This document shows, piece after piece, positions 17,064-28,359 of a stretch of DNA of 32,090 nucleotides (positions are counted from its first letter, which is position 1; every line of letters begins with the position of its first letter). The notes beneath the pieces were generated by a model. That model was given only the letters and a program-made list of their open reading frames with translations. It did no database searches and was not told where the DNA came from. This stretch comes from Anaerolineales bacterium (lineage in GTDB: Bacteria; Chloroflexota; Anaerolineae; CG2-30-64-16), in contig JADGQF010000016.1 of assembly GCA_017882045.1 (NCBI GenBank), forward strand, positions 1-32,090, read 5' to 3'. A program made the position numbers and the translations under genes.

Positions 17064-17132
17064 GCGGCTTCTCACACTTCGCTAACAGGGCGCCAACGTT
17101 CTTCTAACGCGCCTCAACGATACTGGAAGATG

Positions 17133-17138
17133 TATAAT
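17133..17138 (+). promoter_or_regulatory. Candidate -10 element of the clpB promoter
   Basis: TATAAT lies 42 nt upstream of the clpB start. No matching -35 hexamer is found at 16-18 bp, and I see no CIRCE (TTAGCACTC-N9-GAGTGCTAA) or HAIR element in the upstream 150 bp. Heat control, if any, would use another system. Confidence 0.4.
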
Positions 17139-17180
17139 AAGAACCAGCTGACAGCTTGACGACAGAAACGAGGGATGACG

Positions 17181-19793
<2,613 letters not shown>

Positions 19794-19898
19794 TCCCAGG
19801 CTGCGGGCCGGCTCAGACTGTCTTAGCCACGCTTAGCGGCCGCCCGTCTTATCCCTGGCGCTGAACTGACGGATATCATGTTTGCTCATGGTTGTTCC

Positions 19899-19907
19899 TG
19901 GTACAAT
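19899..19907 (+). promoter_or_regulatory. Extended -10 promoter for the AOR gene
   Basis: TGGTACAAT (TGn plus TACAAT, 5/6) lies 32 nt upstream of the AOR start. No clear -35 is seen. It is well placed to give a short leader containing the strong ribosome site aggaggt at 19929-19935. Confidence 0.45.
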
Positions 19908-19939
19908 AAGGCCAGCCATCGGTATCCCAGGAGGTGCCA

Positions 19940-22105
19940 ATGTTGACGCGCGATTCCGTCCAGGAAATGAAGCTTGCCCATCGTGTGCTGGCCGAGTTCG
20001 GCTACATCGTGCCGAAAGTGCAGCGCGGCTACGCCGGGCAGACGCTGTACGTAAACCTTTCCACGCGGCACATCGAAGCGCGCCCGGTGACCGACGAGAT
20101 GAAACGCATCTTCATCGGTGGCAAAGGGTTCGGGCTGTGGCGCCTGTGGCACGCGGTGTCCGGCAAAACGAAGTGGGATGACCCGGAGAACGAGATTGTC
20201 CTCGCGTCTGGCCCCATCGGTGGCACCACCATGTACCCCGGTACCGGCAAATCCCTGGTGGTAACGATCTCCCCCCTCACGCACATCGTCGTCGACAGCA
20301 ACGTCGGCGGCTACTTCGGCCCACTGCTCAAGTTCGCCGGCTGGGATGCGTTGGAAGTGCAGGGCAAGGCCGAACGCGACGTGGTCATCGTCATCGATGG
20401 CGACAGCGGGCGGGTGACCGTCGAAGAGGCGCCCGCGGAACCGGTCGACACACATCCGCTGGTCGAAGTGTTGACCGAGATGTACGCGAAAGACGAGGCG
20501 GACCGGCGTAACGTGTCCGTTGTCTCGACGGGGCAGGGCGCGGCGCATACCCGCATCGGCTGCCTCAACGTGAGCTGGTACGACCAGCGGCGCGGGACGG
20601 CGCGCGTCAAACAGGCGGGACGCGGCGGGATCGGCACTGTCCTGCGCGACAAGCGCGTCAAAGGCATCGTCGTGCGCTGGACCGGCGTCAAGGCCGACAG
20701 CAACGACCCGGCCGAACTGACACGCATTCGCAAGGTAGGCCAGCGCATCAACAAGGAAATCATCGACCTGGATGACAGCCAGAACAAGATGCGCCGGGTC
20801 GGCACCGCGCACCTGGTCGAGATCATGAACGACTACGATCTGCTGCCTGTGCACAACTACCGCTTCGGCTCCCACCCGGATGCGCACCGCATCGACTCCA
20901 CGGTCTGGGACAAGATGTTCACGCAGGGGATTCCCGATGGTTGCTTCTACGGCTGCACCATGGCTTGCTCGAAGGGCGTGGATCACTACCAGGTCAAGAC
21001 GGGCCCTTATGCGGGCGAGTGCGTGACTGTGGATGGGCCTGAGTACGAAACGGTGGCGGGGGTCGGTTCCAACCTGGGTATCTTCGATCCCGAGCCGATC
21101 CTGGAGCTCAACTTCTACTGTGACACCTACGGTATCGACAGCATCTCCTATGGCACCCTGACTGCTTTCATCATGGAATGCTTTGAGGCCGGCCTGCTGG
21201 ACCTGGACAAGACCGGCGGCCTGGACCTGCGTTTCGGCAACAGCCAGGCGGCGATCGAGCTCTTGCACCAGATGGCCGAGGGCCGGGGGTTCGGGCAGAT
21301 CGCCGGCATGGGCGTGCGCGCCATGAAGGACTATTTCGTCGAGCACTTCGGGGCCGACCGTGCGTTCGTCGAATCGATCGGCATGGAAAACAAGGGCATG
21401 GAATATTCCGAGTACGTGACCAAGGAGAGCCTGGCGCAGCAGGGCGGCTATGGCATGACCAACAAGGGGGCTCAGCACGACGAGGCCTGGCTGATATTCA
21501 TGGATATGGTCAACAACCAGATCCCAACCTTCGAGGACAAGGCCGAGGCGTTGCACTACTTCCCCATGTGGCGCACCTGGTTCGGCCTCAATGGCCTGTG
21601 CAAGCTGCCCTGGAATGACATCGAGCCCGCCGACAACGCTCTGACCGACGAGCCGGCCAAGGTGCCCGAGCACGTCCACAACTACGTCGAGTTGTTCTCG
21701 GCTATCACGGGCTGGGAAGTAACGAAGGAAGACCTCATCACCATGTCCGAGCGGGTCTACAACTTCCAGCGCGTCTTCAATCTGAAACTAGGCTTCGGGA
21801 CGCGCGAGTCCGACCGCATTCCCTACCGCTCTCAGGGGCCGGTGACGGTTGAGGAATACGAGAGCCGGCAAGAGCGCTACGACAAGCAGTTACGGGAGAA
21901 GCTGGGGTTGGACCCAGTCGGGCTGAGCACAGCGGAAAAGGCAGCCGCGCTGCGTCGCTATCGCGAGGACCAGTACCAGAAGCTGTGCGACGCCGTCTAC
22001 AAGCGCCGTGGTTGGAACAGCAACGGCATCCCGACCGTCGAGAAACTGCGTGAACTGGGGATCGACTTCCCGGATGTGGTCGCGTTGGTCACGGCCCATT
22101 CCTGA
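19940..22105 (+). CDS. Aldehyde ferredoxin oxidoreductase family protein (tungsten/molybdopterin enzyme)
   Basis: The product is 721 aa. The start at 19940 sits 4 nt after a perfect aggaggt; the ORF-track start is two codons earlier. The N-terminal domain has FIGGKGFGLWRLW and GPIGGT(T)MYPGTG, the pterin-binding pattern of AOR. The 4Fe-4S ligands are C335, C339 and C343 in CFYGCTMAC plus a distal Cys at 554 (GLCKLPWND); CDTYGIDSISYG is the conserved D-x-x-G-x-D motif. The first three Cys are spaced Cx3Cx3C, where classic AORs have Cx2Cx3C. AORs oxidise aldehydes to acids with ferredoxin as acceptor. The family also includes BamB-like and YdhV-like members, so the exact substrate is open. A sulfur-carrier gene follows, as expected for cofactor supply. 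Confidence 0.93.
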   Translation: MLTRDSVQEMKLAHRVLAEFGYIVPKVQRGYAGQTLYVNLSTRHIEARPVTDEMKRIFIGGKGFGLWRLWHAVSGKTKWDDPENEIVLASGPIGGTTMYPGTGKSLVVTISPLTHIVVDSNVGGYFGPLLKFAGWDALEVQGKAERDVVIVIDGDSGRVTVEEAPAEPVDTHPLVEVLTEMYAKDEADRRNVSVVSTGQGAAHTRIGCLNVSWYDQRRGTARVKQAGRGGIGTVLRDKRVKGIVVRWTGVKADSNDPAELTRIRKVGQRINKEIIDLDDSQNKMRRVGTAHLVEIMNDYDLLPVHNYRFGSHPDAHRIDSTVWDKMFTQGIPDGCFYGCTMACSKGVDHYQVKTGPYAGECVTVDGPEYETVAGVGSNLGIFDPEPILELNFYCDTYGIDSISYGTLTAFIMECFEAGLLDLDKTGGLDLRFGNSQAAIELLHQMAEGRGFGQIAGMGVRAMKDYFVEHFGADRAFVESIGMENKGMEYSEYVTKESLAQQGGYGMTNKGAQHDEAWLIFMDMVNNQIPTFEDKAEALHYFPMWRTWFGLNGLCKLPWNDIEPADNALTDEPAKVPEHVHNYVELFSAITGWEVTKEDLITMSERVYNFQRVFNLKLGFGTRESDRIPYRSQGPVTVEEYESRQERYDKQLREKLGLDPVGLSTAEKAAALRRYREDQYQKLCDAVYKRRGWNSNGIPTVEKLRELGIDFPDVVALVTAHS

Positions 22106-22127
22106 GGCGACGGAAAGTGGGAGATAC

Positions 22128-22168
22128 GGAGACTGGGAGAGCGCGCTTCGCGCATTCTCCCAGTCTCC
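22128..22168. repeat. Large hairpin between the AOR and ThiS/MoaD-like genes
   Basis: The outer arms (ggagactgggaga, 22128-22140; tctcccagtctcc, 22156-22168) pair perfectly over 13 bp. An inner gcgcg/cgcgc stem of 5 bp surrounds a 3-nt loop, with a 2-nt bulge (at) on the right side. It begins 22 nt after the AOR stop. Its GGGAGA-rich arms look like a dispersed intergenic palindrome, but only one copy is in this window. It may act as a processing or attenuation stem between the two genes. Confidence 0.8.
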
Positions 22169-22182
22169 CAATTACGCCTGAG

Positions 22183-22383
22183 ATGATACGCGTCAACAAC
22201 CAGTACGATGTCGAATGGCAGGCCGGCATGACCGTCCAGGATCTGCTGGATGGGCTGAAATTCAGCTTCCGCATGATCGTGGTCAAGATTGACGGCCAGG
22301 TCGTGCTGCGTCCCGATTTCGCCACTACCCCGGTCCCGGAAGGCGCTGAGGTGCAGGCGATCCACCTGATCGGCGGCGGCTAG
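22183..22383 (+). CDS. ThiS/MoaD-like sulfur-carrier protein
   Basis: The product is 66 aa from the ATG at 22183 (MIRVNNQYDVEWQAG). The ORF-track start, a GTG at 22117, would translate the hairpin and is rejected. It has the beta-grasp pattern TVQDLLDGLKF, MIVVKIDGQVVLR and a tail ending IHLIGGG, where the terminal glycines are adenylated and thiocarboxylated in ThiS and MoaD. Length matches ThiS/MoaD. Placed directly after an AOR, it most likely supplies sulfur to the tungsto- or molybdopterin. No E1-like activating enzyme is nearby. No clear ribosome site is visible, so it may depend on translation from the AOR mRNA. Confidence 0.85.
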   Translation: MIRVNNQYDVEWQAGMTVQDLLDGLKFSFRMIVVKIDGQVVLRPDFATTPVPEGAEVQAIHLIGGG

Positions 22384-22866
22384 CGGAGGACACGGCGCCG
22401 ACAGCAAGGCGGCCAGCCACTGGAAAACGCCCAGCAATTGCGCAGCGGACGCCAGCACGACGGCGATAACGAAGCGCTGCACCCACACTGCGCCCTTGTC
22501 GGCCGCAAAACGCGTGCCTACCCAGGCGCCGATCATGTTCCCCACACCCATCAGCAGACCGATCGGCCAGTCCACCTTCGAGTGCGCCCAGAAGATGATC
22601 GGGGCGGCGGCCGTGAGCACAAGGACGATCGCCACCTTGACCGCATTGCCGCGCACGACGTCATAGCCCGCACCCAGCACCAGCCCCGCCAGCAGGAAAA
22701 TGCCCACCCCCGCCTGCAGGAACCCGCCGTAGACACCAATTGCGAAGAAGATCAGATAGCGGCCCACCGTCATACCCTTCGCCACTGCCTGCCCCTTGCC
22801 CACCAACCAGCGCTTGGAATCCACGAAACCATTCGGCGGGACTCCTTTGCGGGGGATTCTGCGCAT
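22384..22866 (-). pseudogene. C-terminal half of a TauE/SafE-type sulfite exporter permease (remnant)
   Basis: The minus-strand open frame (track 21997-22911) encodes GVYGGFLQAGVGIFLLAGLVLG, then NAVKVAIVL and DWPIGLLMGVGNMIGAWVGTR, the second-half signature of TauE/SafE permeases. The family has about 250 residues in two homologous halves; only the second half and the middle linker (about residues 100-250 of the family) are here. The first half is absent: upstream lies the promoter of the radical SAM gene. At the other end the frame does not stop but runs 387 bp antisense through the sulfur-carrier and AOR genes. Both ends are therefore abnormal, which suggests a decayed permease; TauE/SafE is often linked to sulfur-compound export. 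The boundaries given are my estimate of the homologous part. A functional half-size protein is less likely. Confidence 0.7.
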
Positions 22867-22962
22867 TGTAGCACCACCAGTCGGGCAAACAAACCCACCA
22901 ACCGGCCGCACAATAGAGCCGGCGGCCCTTCGCCGCCATTTATCAGTCCATCTTGACCTTAA

Positions 22963-22991
22963 TTGACAGCCCGCTCCGCTGAGCCTATAAT
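22963..22991 (+). promoter_or_regulatory. Perfect consensus sigma70 promoter (TTGACA-17-TATAAT)
   Basis: TTGACA (22963-22968) and TATAAT (22986-22991) match consensus at all twelve positions with a 17 bp spacer. The ATG of the radical SAM gene at 22998 follows after 6 nt, so the transcript would be leaderless. Confidence 0.8.
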
Positions 22992-22997
22992 GCCGCC

Positions 22998-24086
22998 ATG
23001 AAAATGCTGGCCCTCGCTCCTAAGCTCCCCCTTTATTGGTCCTTCCGGCGCTTTGGCCGACCCAAAATGTATCCCTTCTCCGTCGTCGTCAGCGTAAGCT
23101 TCCGCTGCAACTCGCGCTGCAAGACCTGCGACGTCTGGCGCAAGCCCAACGACGACATGTCCGTGGAAGAATGGGATCGCGTCTTCGCCAACCTGGGGCG
23201 CACGCCTTTCTATATCACCTTCACGGGTGGAGAGCCTTTCCTGCGCCGCGACCTTGACGAAATGGTGATCAGCGCCTACCGGCACTGCCGTCCGGCCGTC
23301 ATCACCATTCCCACTAACGGCCTGTTGAGCGACCGTGTCATCGAACGCGTCGATCGGATCTGCCGTGAGTGTCCGGAGAGCGAGATCGGCATCAATTTGA
23401 GCCTGGATGGCATCGGCGAGGAGCACGACGCCATCCGCGGCGTGCCCGGCAATTGGGCCAAATCGATGGCCACCTGGAGCCGGCTGAAAGATCTGCAGAA
23501 ACAACGGCCCAACCTGGTCCTCAGCATCCATACCGTCATCAGCCGTTTCAATCAAGAACGCTTCCGCGAGATCTATGCGGGACTGCAGGACCTGGCGCCC
23601 GATAGCTACATTACCGAGGTGGCCGAGGAACGTGTGGAGCTGGATACGGTCGGCTGGGGCATCACCCCTGACCCAGATACCTACGCTCCGATCGCGGACT
23701 TCTTGAGCCGGCAAGCGCGCACGCAGCACACTCGTGGCCTGGCGCGTGTCACGCAGGCCTTCCGCGCCCGCTATTATCAGCTCGCCTTGCGCGTGGTCTA
23801 TGAGCGGCGGCAGGTTATCCCCTGCTATGCCGGTTGGGCCAGCGCACACATTGCGCCCAACGGCGATATCTGGAGCTGCTGCATCCGTGCGGAGCCGGCA
23901 GGCAGCCTGCGCAAGACAAACTATGACCTGGCGCCGATCTGGTTCGGCGAGGGCATGGGCCGCTTACGTAAGTCCATCTACGGCGGCGAGTGCGCTTGTC
24001 CGATGGCCAACGCCAGTTACGCCAATATGCTGTTGCATCCGCCAACGGTAGCGGGCGTCGCCCTGGAGGTGCTGGTCGGCAAATGA
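22998..24086 (+). CDS. Radical SAM protein with a cysteine-rich C-terminal region
   Basis: The product is 362 aa. The radical SAM cluster motif is C37-x3-C41-x2-C44 (RCNSRCKTC), followed by FTGGEPFLR, and [14 protein letters not shown] is the strand-4 region typical of MoaA/PqqE-like enzymes. The C-terminus carries extra cysteines ([27 protein letters not shown]), which look like a SPASM/Twitch-type domain binding a second Fe-S cluster. Such enzymes modify peptides, proteins or cofactors. No RiPP precursor, peptidase or transporter is adjacent, so the substrate is unknown. There is no ribosome site, which agrees with the leaderless promoter. Confidence 0.9.
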   Translation: MKMLALAPKLPLYWSFRRFGRPKMYPFSVVVSVSFRCNSRCKTCDVWRKPNDDMSVEEWDRVFANLGRTPFYITFTGGEPFLRRDLDEMVISAYRHCRPAVITIPTNGLLSDRVIERVDRICRECPESEIGINLSLDGIGEEHDAIRGVPGNWAKSMATWSRLKDLQKQRPNLVLSIHTVISRFNQERFREIYAGLQDLAPDSYITEVAEERVELDTVGWGITPDPDTYAPIADFLSRQARTQHTRGLARVTQAFRARYYQLALRVVYERRQVIPCYAGWASAHIAPNGDIWSCCIRAEPAGSLRKTNYDLAPIWFGEGMGRLRKSIYGGECACPMANASYANMLLHPPTVAGVALEVLVGK

Positions 24087-24113
24087 GCGGGCGAGGGCTA
24101 AGTTCGCGTCCAT

Positions 24114-24142
24114 TTGACAAAGCGTGTTCCGGAAGATATGCT
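24114..24142 (+). promoter_or_regulatory. Sigma70-like promoter for the DUF3090 gene
   Basis: TTGACA (24114-24119) and TATGCT (24137-24142) have a 17 bp spacer. RNA would start about 35 nt before the ATG at 24184, which leaves space for the ribosome site (cggagc). Confidence 0.6.
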
Positions 24143-24183
24143 AGACGTACCATTGGTTTCTGATGACTGAACGGAGCAATGCC

Positions 24184-24693
24184 ATGGCGAACCCGATCTA
24201 TGAATTTGACCCGGTAACTCACATCACCGCCGATGCTCTCGGCCGCCCGGGACACCGCTCGTTCTACATCCAGGCGGTGCGTGGACTGGATCGCATCACT
24301 TTGCTCTGCGAGAAAGAACAAGTGCAGGCCATGACCGAAGCAATCGATGAGATGTTGGATAACCTGGAGAAACAGTACAGCCTGATGCGCGACAAGGACC
24401 TGGCGGTTGAGGAAGCGTCGATGCTTATCCAGGAGCCCGTCGAGCCGCTGTTCCGGGTCGGTTCGATGGGGCTGGGTTATGACGAGAACCGCGACCGTAT
24501 CCTCCTCGTGGTCCAGGAACTGCTGGCCGAGGACGAGAACCGGGACCCGTTGGAGGTACGTCTGTTTGCCTCTCGCGCGCAGATGCAGGTCCTGGGCGCC
24601 CATGCCAAGGAAATCATCCCGCGCGGTCGCAGTCCGGAGCAGCGCACTTTGCAGATCGAAGCCTACGTGCGACGGAACGGTCACGGCGAATAA
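24184..24693 (+). CDS. DUF3090 family protein
   Basis: The product is 169 aa from the ATG at 24184, which has CGGAGC 8 nt upstream; the track start at 24163 has none. MANPIYEFDPVTHITADALGRPGHRSFYIQ is the typical DUF3090 opening, followed by RDRILLVVQELL and the basic end RSPEQRTLQIEAYVRRNGHGE. Length fits the family. In Actinobacteria it neighbours a phosphatase-like and an SCO1664-like gene, but none of these is here, and the function is unknown. It is flanked by its own promoter and an intrinsic terminator, so it is probably monocistronic. Confidence 0.85.
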   Translation: MANPIYEFDPVTHITADALGRPGHRSFYIQAVRGLDRITLLCEKEQVQAMTEAIDEMLDNLEKQYSLMRDKDLAVEEASMLIQEPVEPLFRVGSMGLGYDENRDRILLVVQELLAEDENRDPLEVRLFASRAQMQVLGAHAKEIIPRGRSPEQRTLQIEAYVRRNGHGE

Positions 24694-24732
24694 CGCCTAC
24701 GGCCGCAAAGGCTTGCCAAACTACGTTGAATC

Positions 24733-24765
24733 AAACAGCCCCGCCGGGTCCGGCGGGGCTGTTTT
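24733..24765 (+). terminator. Rho-independent terminator after the DUF3090 gene
   Basis: aacagccccgccgg and ccggcggggctgtt form a stem of 13-14 bp with a short loop, followed by T residues (ctgtttt). It lies 40 nt after the stop codon of the DUF3090 gene and 15 nt before the next start. Confidence 0.88.
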
Positions 24766-24779
24766 GAAAGGAAAGGTTT

Positions 24780-26879
24780 ATGACTACGTCCACGAGCGCA
24801 GGGCAACCGAATCGCCTGATCCACGAGACCAGCCCTTACCTGCTACAGCATGCCCATAACCCGGTTGATTGGTATGCCTGGGGGCCGGAAGCGCTGACGC
24901 GTGCGCGTGCCGAGGACAAACCAATTCTGCTCAGCATCGGCTATTCGGCCTGCCATTGGTGCCACGTTATGGCCCACGAGTCCTTCGAAGACCCTGCCAT
25001 CGCAGCCCTCATGAACAGCCTGTTTGTCAACATCAAGGTCGACCGCGAGGAGCGTCCTGACCTGGACGCGATCTACATGGAAGCGGTCCAGGCCATGACG
25101 GGCCAGGGCGGCTGGCCCATGACAGTCTTCCTGACCCCCGAAGGCCGGCCTTTCTATGGCGGCACCTATTTCCCACCCACGCCACGCTACGGTATGCCCA
25201 GTTTCCGGCAGGTCCTGCAAGCGGTTGCCGATGCCTGGCGCGATCGCCGCCAGGACCTGGAAGCCGCCGGCGAGCGCATCGCCGGCGGCTTGAAGCGCAG
25301 CGCAACCATCGGCCCGTCCGACGCGCCGCTGACCGCCGCGCTCCTCGACCGGGCCGCACGCAACCTGCTCCAGGCGCTCGATCGCCGCGAAGGCGGCCTG
25401 GGCGGCGCGCCCAAATTCCCTCAACCCATGACCCTCGACTTTATGCTTCAACTCTACGTGCATACCGGCGAGCAGGAGCTGCTGGAGGCGGTCAATCTGA
25501 CCTTGACCAAGATGGCCGGCGGGGGCATCTACGATCAGCTTGGCGGCGGCTTCCACCGCTACAGCACGGACGCCCGCTGGCTGGTGCCGCATTTCGAGAA
25601 GATGCTGTATGACAACGCTCAACTGGCGCGCACTTACCTGCATGCCTGGCAAATCAGCGGGAACGCCGAGTACAGGCGGGTAGTGGAAGAGACGTTGGAC
25701 TATGTGTTGCGCGAGATGACCTCGCTCGAAGGGGGGTTCTACAGCACTGAGGACGCCGACAGCGAAGGGCAGGAGGGCCGGTTCTACCTGTGGACGCCGG
25801 ATGAGATCGCAAGTTTGCTGGGCGAAGAGGACGCGCGGCTGTTTTGCGCCTATTACGACGTGACCTCGGCCGGCAACTTCCACGAGGGCGGGAGCGGGCG
25901 CAATATTCTACATGTCACCCATGACGTGCCCGCGACTGCTGAAGCGCTGAACGTGACCGGCGAGCGGCTGTCACAGGCCCTTCGGCGCGGGAGAGACGTG
26001 CTCTTCGCGGCCCGGCAGAAGCGGGTCCGGCCCGGCCAGGACCAGAAAATCCTCGCCGAGTGGAACGGCCTCATGCTGCACGCCTTCGCCGAGGCCGGCG
26101 CGGCGCTGGGACGGACCGACTATCTTGCCGCGGCAACTCGGGCCGGGCAATTCCTGCTCGCGCAGATGGCCTTTCTCACCGCCGATGGGAGCCTGCGCCT
26201 CTACCGAAGCTACAAGGGCGGCGAGGCACGCCTGCCGGCCTACCTCGAGGATTACGCCTCGGTTGCGCTGGCTATGCTCGCGCTGTATGAGGCGGTCCTC
26301 GACCCACATTGGCTGCAAGCCGCGGTCAGCCTGACGCAGGTGATCCTGGCGCTCTTCGCCGATCCCGCGGCGGGGGGCTTCTTCCAGATAGGGAACGAAC
26401 ACGAGGAGCTGATCGCGCGCCGCAAGGATTTCATCGATAGTGCCGTGCCTTCCGGCAACTCCCTGGCGGTAGAGATGTTCCTGCGCCTGGGCAAGCTCCT
26501 GGAGCGCACAGATTATACCGCTCACGGCTCCGCCGTTCTGCAGATGCTGGCGGGCGCGATGGCAGATCAGCCTGCGGCCTTCGGCCGGCTGCTGTGTGCC
26601 CTGGACTTTCACCTCAATCCCGGTTATGAGATCGCGATTGCCGGGGACGTGGAGCAGGAAGACAGCCGCGCCCTGCTGACCCAAGTCTGGCGCCGCTACC
26701 TGCCGAACAGCGTCCTGGCGCTACACATGCCCGGCGATGAGCGCGCCGCAAGCCTGGTGCCTTTCCTGGCCGGCCGCGAACCGATCAAGGGCCGCGCTGC
26801 GGCTTACGTGTGCCGGAACTACGTGTGTAACTTGCCCGTCACCGATCCGGCCGCCTTGGCCGCTCAGCTGGAGCGATAG
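24780..26879 (+). CDS. Thioredoxin-domain protein of the DUF255/YyaL (SPATA20) family
   Basis: The product is 699 aa. The N-terminal domain has the family hallmark [18 protein letters not shown] and a thioredoxin-like C58-H-W-C61 site (SACHWCHVM), followed by [15 protein letters not shown] and [13 protein letters not shown]. The remainder (about 190-690) is an alpha/alpha-barrel with [15 protein letters not shown] and [13 protein letters not shown], as in six-hairpin glycosidase-like folds. The length is standard. The biochemical role of the family is not established; a redox or sugar-related role is possible. A purine-rich ribosome site (gaaaggaaagg) precedes the start. The terminator of the previous gene lies just upstream, so the promoter may be within or before it. 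Confidence 0.93.
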   Translation: MTTSTSAGQPNRLIHETSPYLLQHAHNPVDWYAWGPEALTRARAEDKPILLSIGYSACHWCHVMAHESFEDPAIAALMNSLFVNIKVDREERPDLDAIYMEAVQAMTGQGGWPMTVFLTPEGRPFYGGTYFPPTPRYGMPSFRQVLQAVADAWRDRRQDLEAAGERIAGGLKRSATIGPSDAPLTAALLDRAARNLLQALDRREGGLGGAPKFPQPMTLDFMLQLYVHTGEQELLEAVNLTLTKMAGGGIYDQLGGGFHRYSTDARWLVPHFEKMLYDNAQLARTYLHAWQISGNAEYRRVVEETLDYVLREMTSLEGGFYSTEDADSEGQEGRFYLWTPDEIASLLGEEDARLFCAYYDVTSAGNFHEGGSGRNILHVTHDVPATAEALNVTGERLSQALRRGRDVLFAARQKRVRPGQDQKILAEWNGLMLHAFAEAGAALGRTDYLAAATRAGQFLLAQMAFLTADGSLRLYRSYKGGEARLPAYLEDYASVALAMLALYEAVLDPHWLQAAVSLTQVILALFADPAAGGFFQIGNEHEELIARRKDFIDSAVPSGNSLAVEMFLRLGKLLERTDYTAHGSAVLQMLAGAMADQPAAFGRLLCALDFHLNPGYEIAIAGDVEQEDSRALLTQVWRRYLPNSVLALHMPGDERAASLVPFLAGREPIKGRAAAYVCRNYVCNLPVTDPAALAAQLER

Positions 26880-26921
26880 GTGCTGCCAGTTTGAAGCTGC
26901 CCGGCGGGAACTGATACCCCG

Positions 26922-27770
26922 TCAGGGCTCGATCAATGCCCGCAGCACGCGCAGGTTCTCTACGTCTTCGTGCATGTCTTCGCTCTTGGGGGTCTCGAGG
27001 ATCTTCGGCACTCCGGCGAAGCGGGGATCGTTGAGAACAAAGCCGAAAGGCGCCAATCCCAACTCTCCCGTGCCGATATGGTCGTGGCGGTCAACGTGGG
27101 AGCCGAGGCCCTTCTTGCTGTCGTTGAAGTGGAAACAGCGCAAGCGCGCCAGGCCCAACAGACGGTCGAACTTGTCCATTGTCTCGGTGTACGTCTGAGG
27201 GGTGCGAATATCGTAGCCGGCAGCCAAAGCGTGGCAAGTATCGAAGCAGAAGGCCACGCGCTCCGGCTCCTTGACGCCCTCTAGAATGGCCAGCAAGTGC
27301 TCGAACGTGAAGCCCAGCGCCGAACCCTGGCCGGCAGTGTTCTCGACCAAGGTCAAGGTCTTATAGCCGGCTGTGCTCGCATGGCAGGCATCCAGCCCGG
27401 CCACGATGCGCGCCAGGCCCGCCTCCTCCCCGGCGCCCATGTGCGCTCCCGGGTGGAAGACCACACCCAGCAGCGCCAACTGCTCGGCGCGCGCCAGCTC
27501 GTCGGCCAGGGCGGCCACTGACTTGCGCCACAGTTCGTCGTCTCCGGTGCCGAGGTTGATCAGATAGGCCGCGTGTGCCACGACCGGGGCGATCCCGGTC
27601 TCTTTCTGCGCCTTGAACCAGCGCTCGATCTCTTCGGGCGCCGCCGGCTTTTGCTGCCAACGGTTCTGATTCTTGGTAAAAATCTGCATTGTGTTGATGC
27701 CGATGGATTGCGCGCGCTCAAATGCGCTGCTCAAGCCACCCGCCACCGACATATGTGCGCCAAGCAACAT
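26922..27770 (-). CDS. nfo: Deoxyribonuclease IV (endonuclease IV, AP endonuclease)
   Basis: The product is 282 aa from MLLGAHMSVAGGLSSAF; GAGAGGA lies 8 nt upstream of this ATG (27770). The track start at 27794 overlaps the stop of the upstream gene and adds eight residues. The metal ligands of the Nfo TIM barrel are in place: VVAHAAYLINL, VVFHPGAH, LTLVENTAGQG, FCFDTCHALAAGYD, CFHFNDSKKGLGSHVDRHDHIG and KILETPK. It cleaves DNA at abasic sites in base-excision repair. It is the last gene of the five-gene leftward operon. Confidence 0.96.
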   Translation of the reverse strand: MLLGAHMSVAGGLSSAFERAQSIGINTMQIFTKNQNRWQQKPAAPEEIERWFKAQKETGIAPVVAHAAYLINLGTGDDELWRKSVAALADELARAEQLALLGVVFHPGAHMGAGEEAGLARIVAGLDACHASTAGYKTLTLVENTAGQGSALGFTFEHLLAILEGVKEPERVAFCFDTCHALAAGYDIRTPQTYTETMDKFDRLLGLARLRCFHFNDSKKGLGSHVDRHDHIGTGELGLAPFGFVLNDPRFAGVPKILETPKSEDMHEDVENLRVLRALIEP

Positions 27771-27790
27771 GGCTGAGTTCCTCTCAGGCA

Positions 27791-28348
27791 TCATTCGCCG
27801 GCCGCCAACGTGTAGTGTTCCACGCCTTCAGCCTTGTCCTCTATACGCGCTAACACGAATAGCAACGATGAAAGGCGGTTCAGGTACTTGAGCGCCGTAT
27901 CGTCGCGCAACTCGCCCTTGTGCGTCAGCCAGGCAACCAGGCGCTCCGCGCGCCGCACCACCGTGCGCGCCACATCCAGCGTCGCGCCTCCCAGGCTGTC
28001 TCCAGCGACGATGAAAGCGCGCGGCATTTCGACTTCGGCCCCCAGTTCGTTCGCTGCCTGCTCCAGCCAGCTCAGCCGCTCGACCACCAACCAGGGCGGG
28101 CGGGTGGCTGCTTCGGGCACCATTGCCAGGTCGGCCATCATGTGGTAAAGATCGCGTTGGACCGCCAGTACATGCCGGCGCACCCGTTCATCCTGCGCCT
28201 GGGCGCGCGCCATCCCCAACACGGCCGACGCTTCGTCCACCGTGCCGTAGGCCTGTGGCCGTTCGTCGTACTTGGGCACTCGCTCGCGTCCGAGGATCCC
28301 GGTATAGCCATCGTCTCCGGTCGCCGTATACCATTTGGTAAATGCCAT
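27791..28348 (-). CDS. Cob(I)alamin adenosyltransferase, PduO type
   Basis: The product is 185 aa with the ATP-binding motif YTATGDDGYTG at the N-terminus, RVPKYD, and YLNRLSSLLFVLAR near the C-terminus; RTVVRRAERLV carries the conserved arginine helix. PduO enzymes transfer the adenosyl group of ATP to cob(I)alamin. No other cobalamin genes are in the window, so it presumably serves salvage or B12-dependent enzymes elsewhere. GAGGT lies 8 nt from the start. It follows the DUF2231 gene by 11 nt. Confidence 0.95.
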   Translation of the reverse strand: MAFTKWYTATGDDGYTGILGRERVPKYDERPQAYGTVDEASAVLGMARAQAQDERVRRHVLAVQRDLYHMMADLAMVPEAATRPPWLVVERLSWLEQAANELGAEVEMPRAFIVAGDSLGGATLDVARTVVRRAERLVAWLTHKGELRDDTALKYLNRLSSLLFVLARIEDKAEGVEHYTLAAGE

Positions 28349-28359
28349 TTCAAGTTACC

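Noticed and set aside
17041-17174. CIRCE or HAIR heat-shock operator before clpB
   Set aside because: Neither inverted repeat is present.
19886-21679. 597-aa minus-strand ORF over the AOR gene
   Set aside because: It lies fully antisense to a clear AOR gene; GC-rich codon use opens such frames by chance, and it has no domain, ribosome site or conserved motif.
22959-24684. Minus-strand ORFs of 296 and 289 aa over the radical SAM and DUF3090 genes
   Set aside because: Antisense to genes with complete cluster or family motifs; the first also spans the consensus promoter.
24843-25883. 346-aa minus-strand ORF over the DUF255 gene
   Set aside because: Shadow of a gene whose family motifs are intact.
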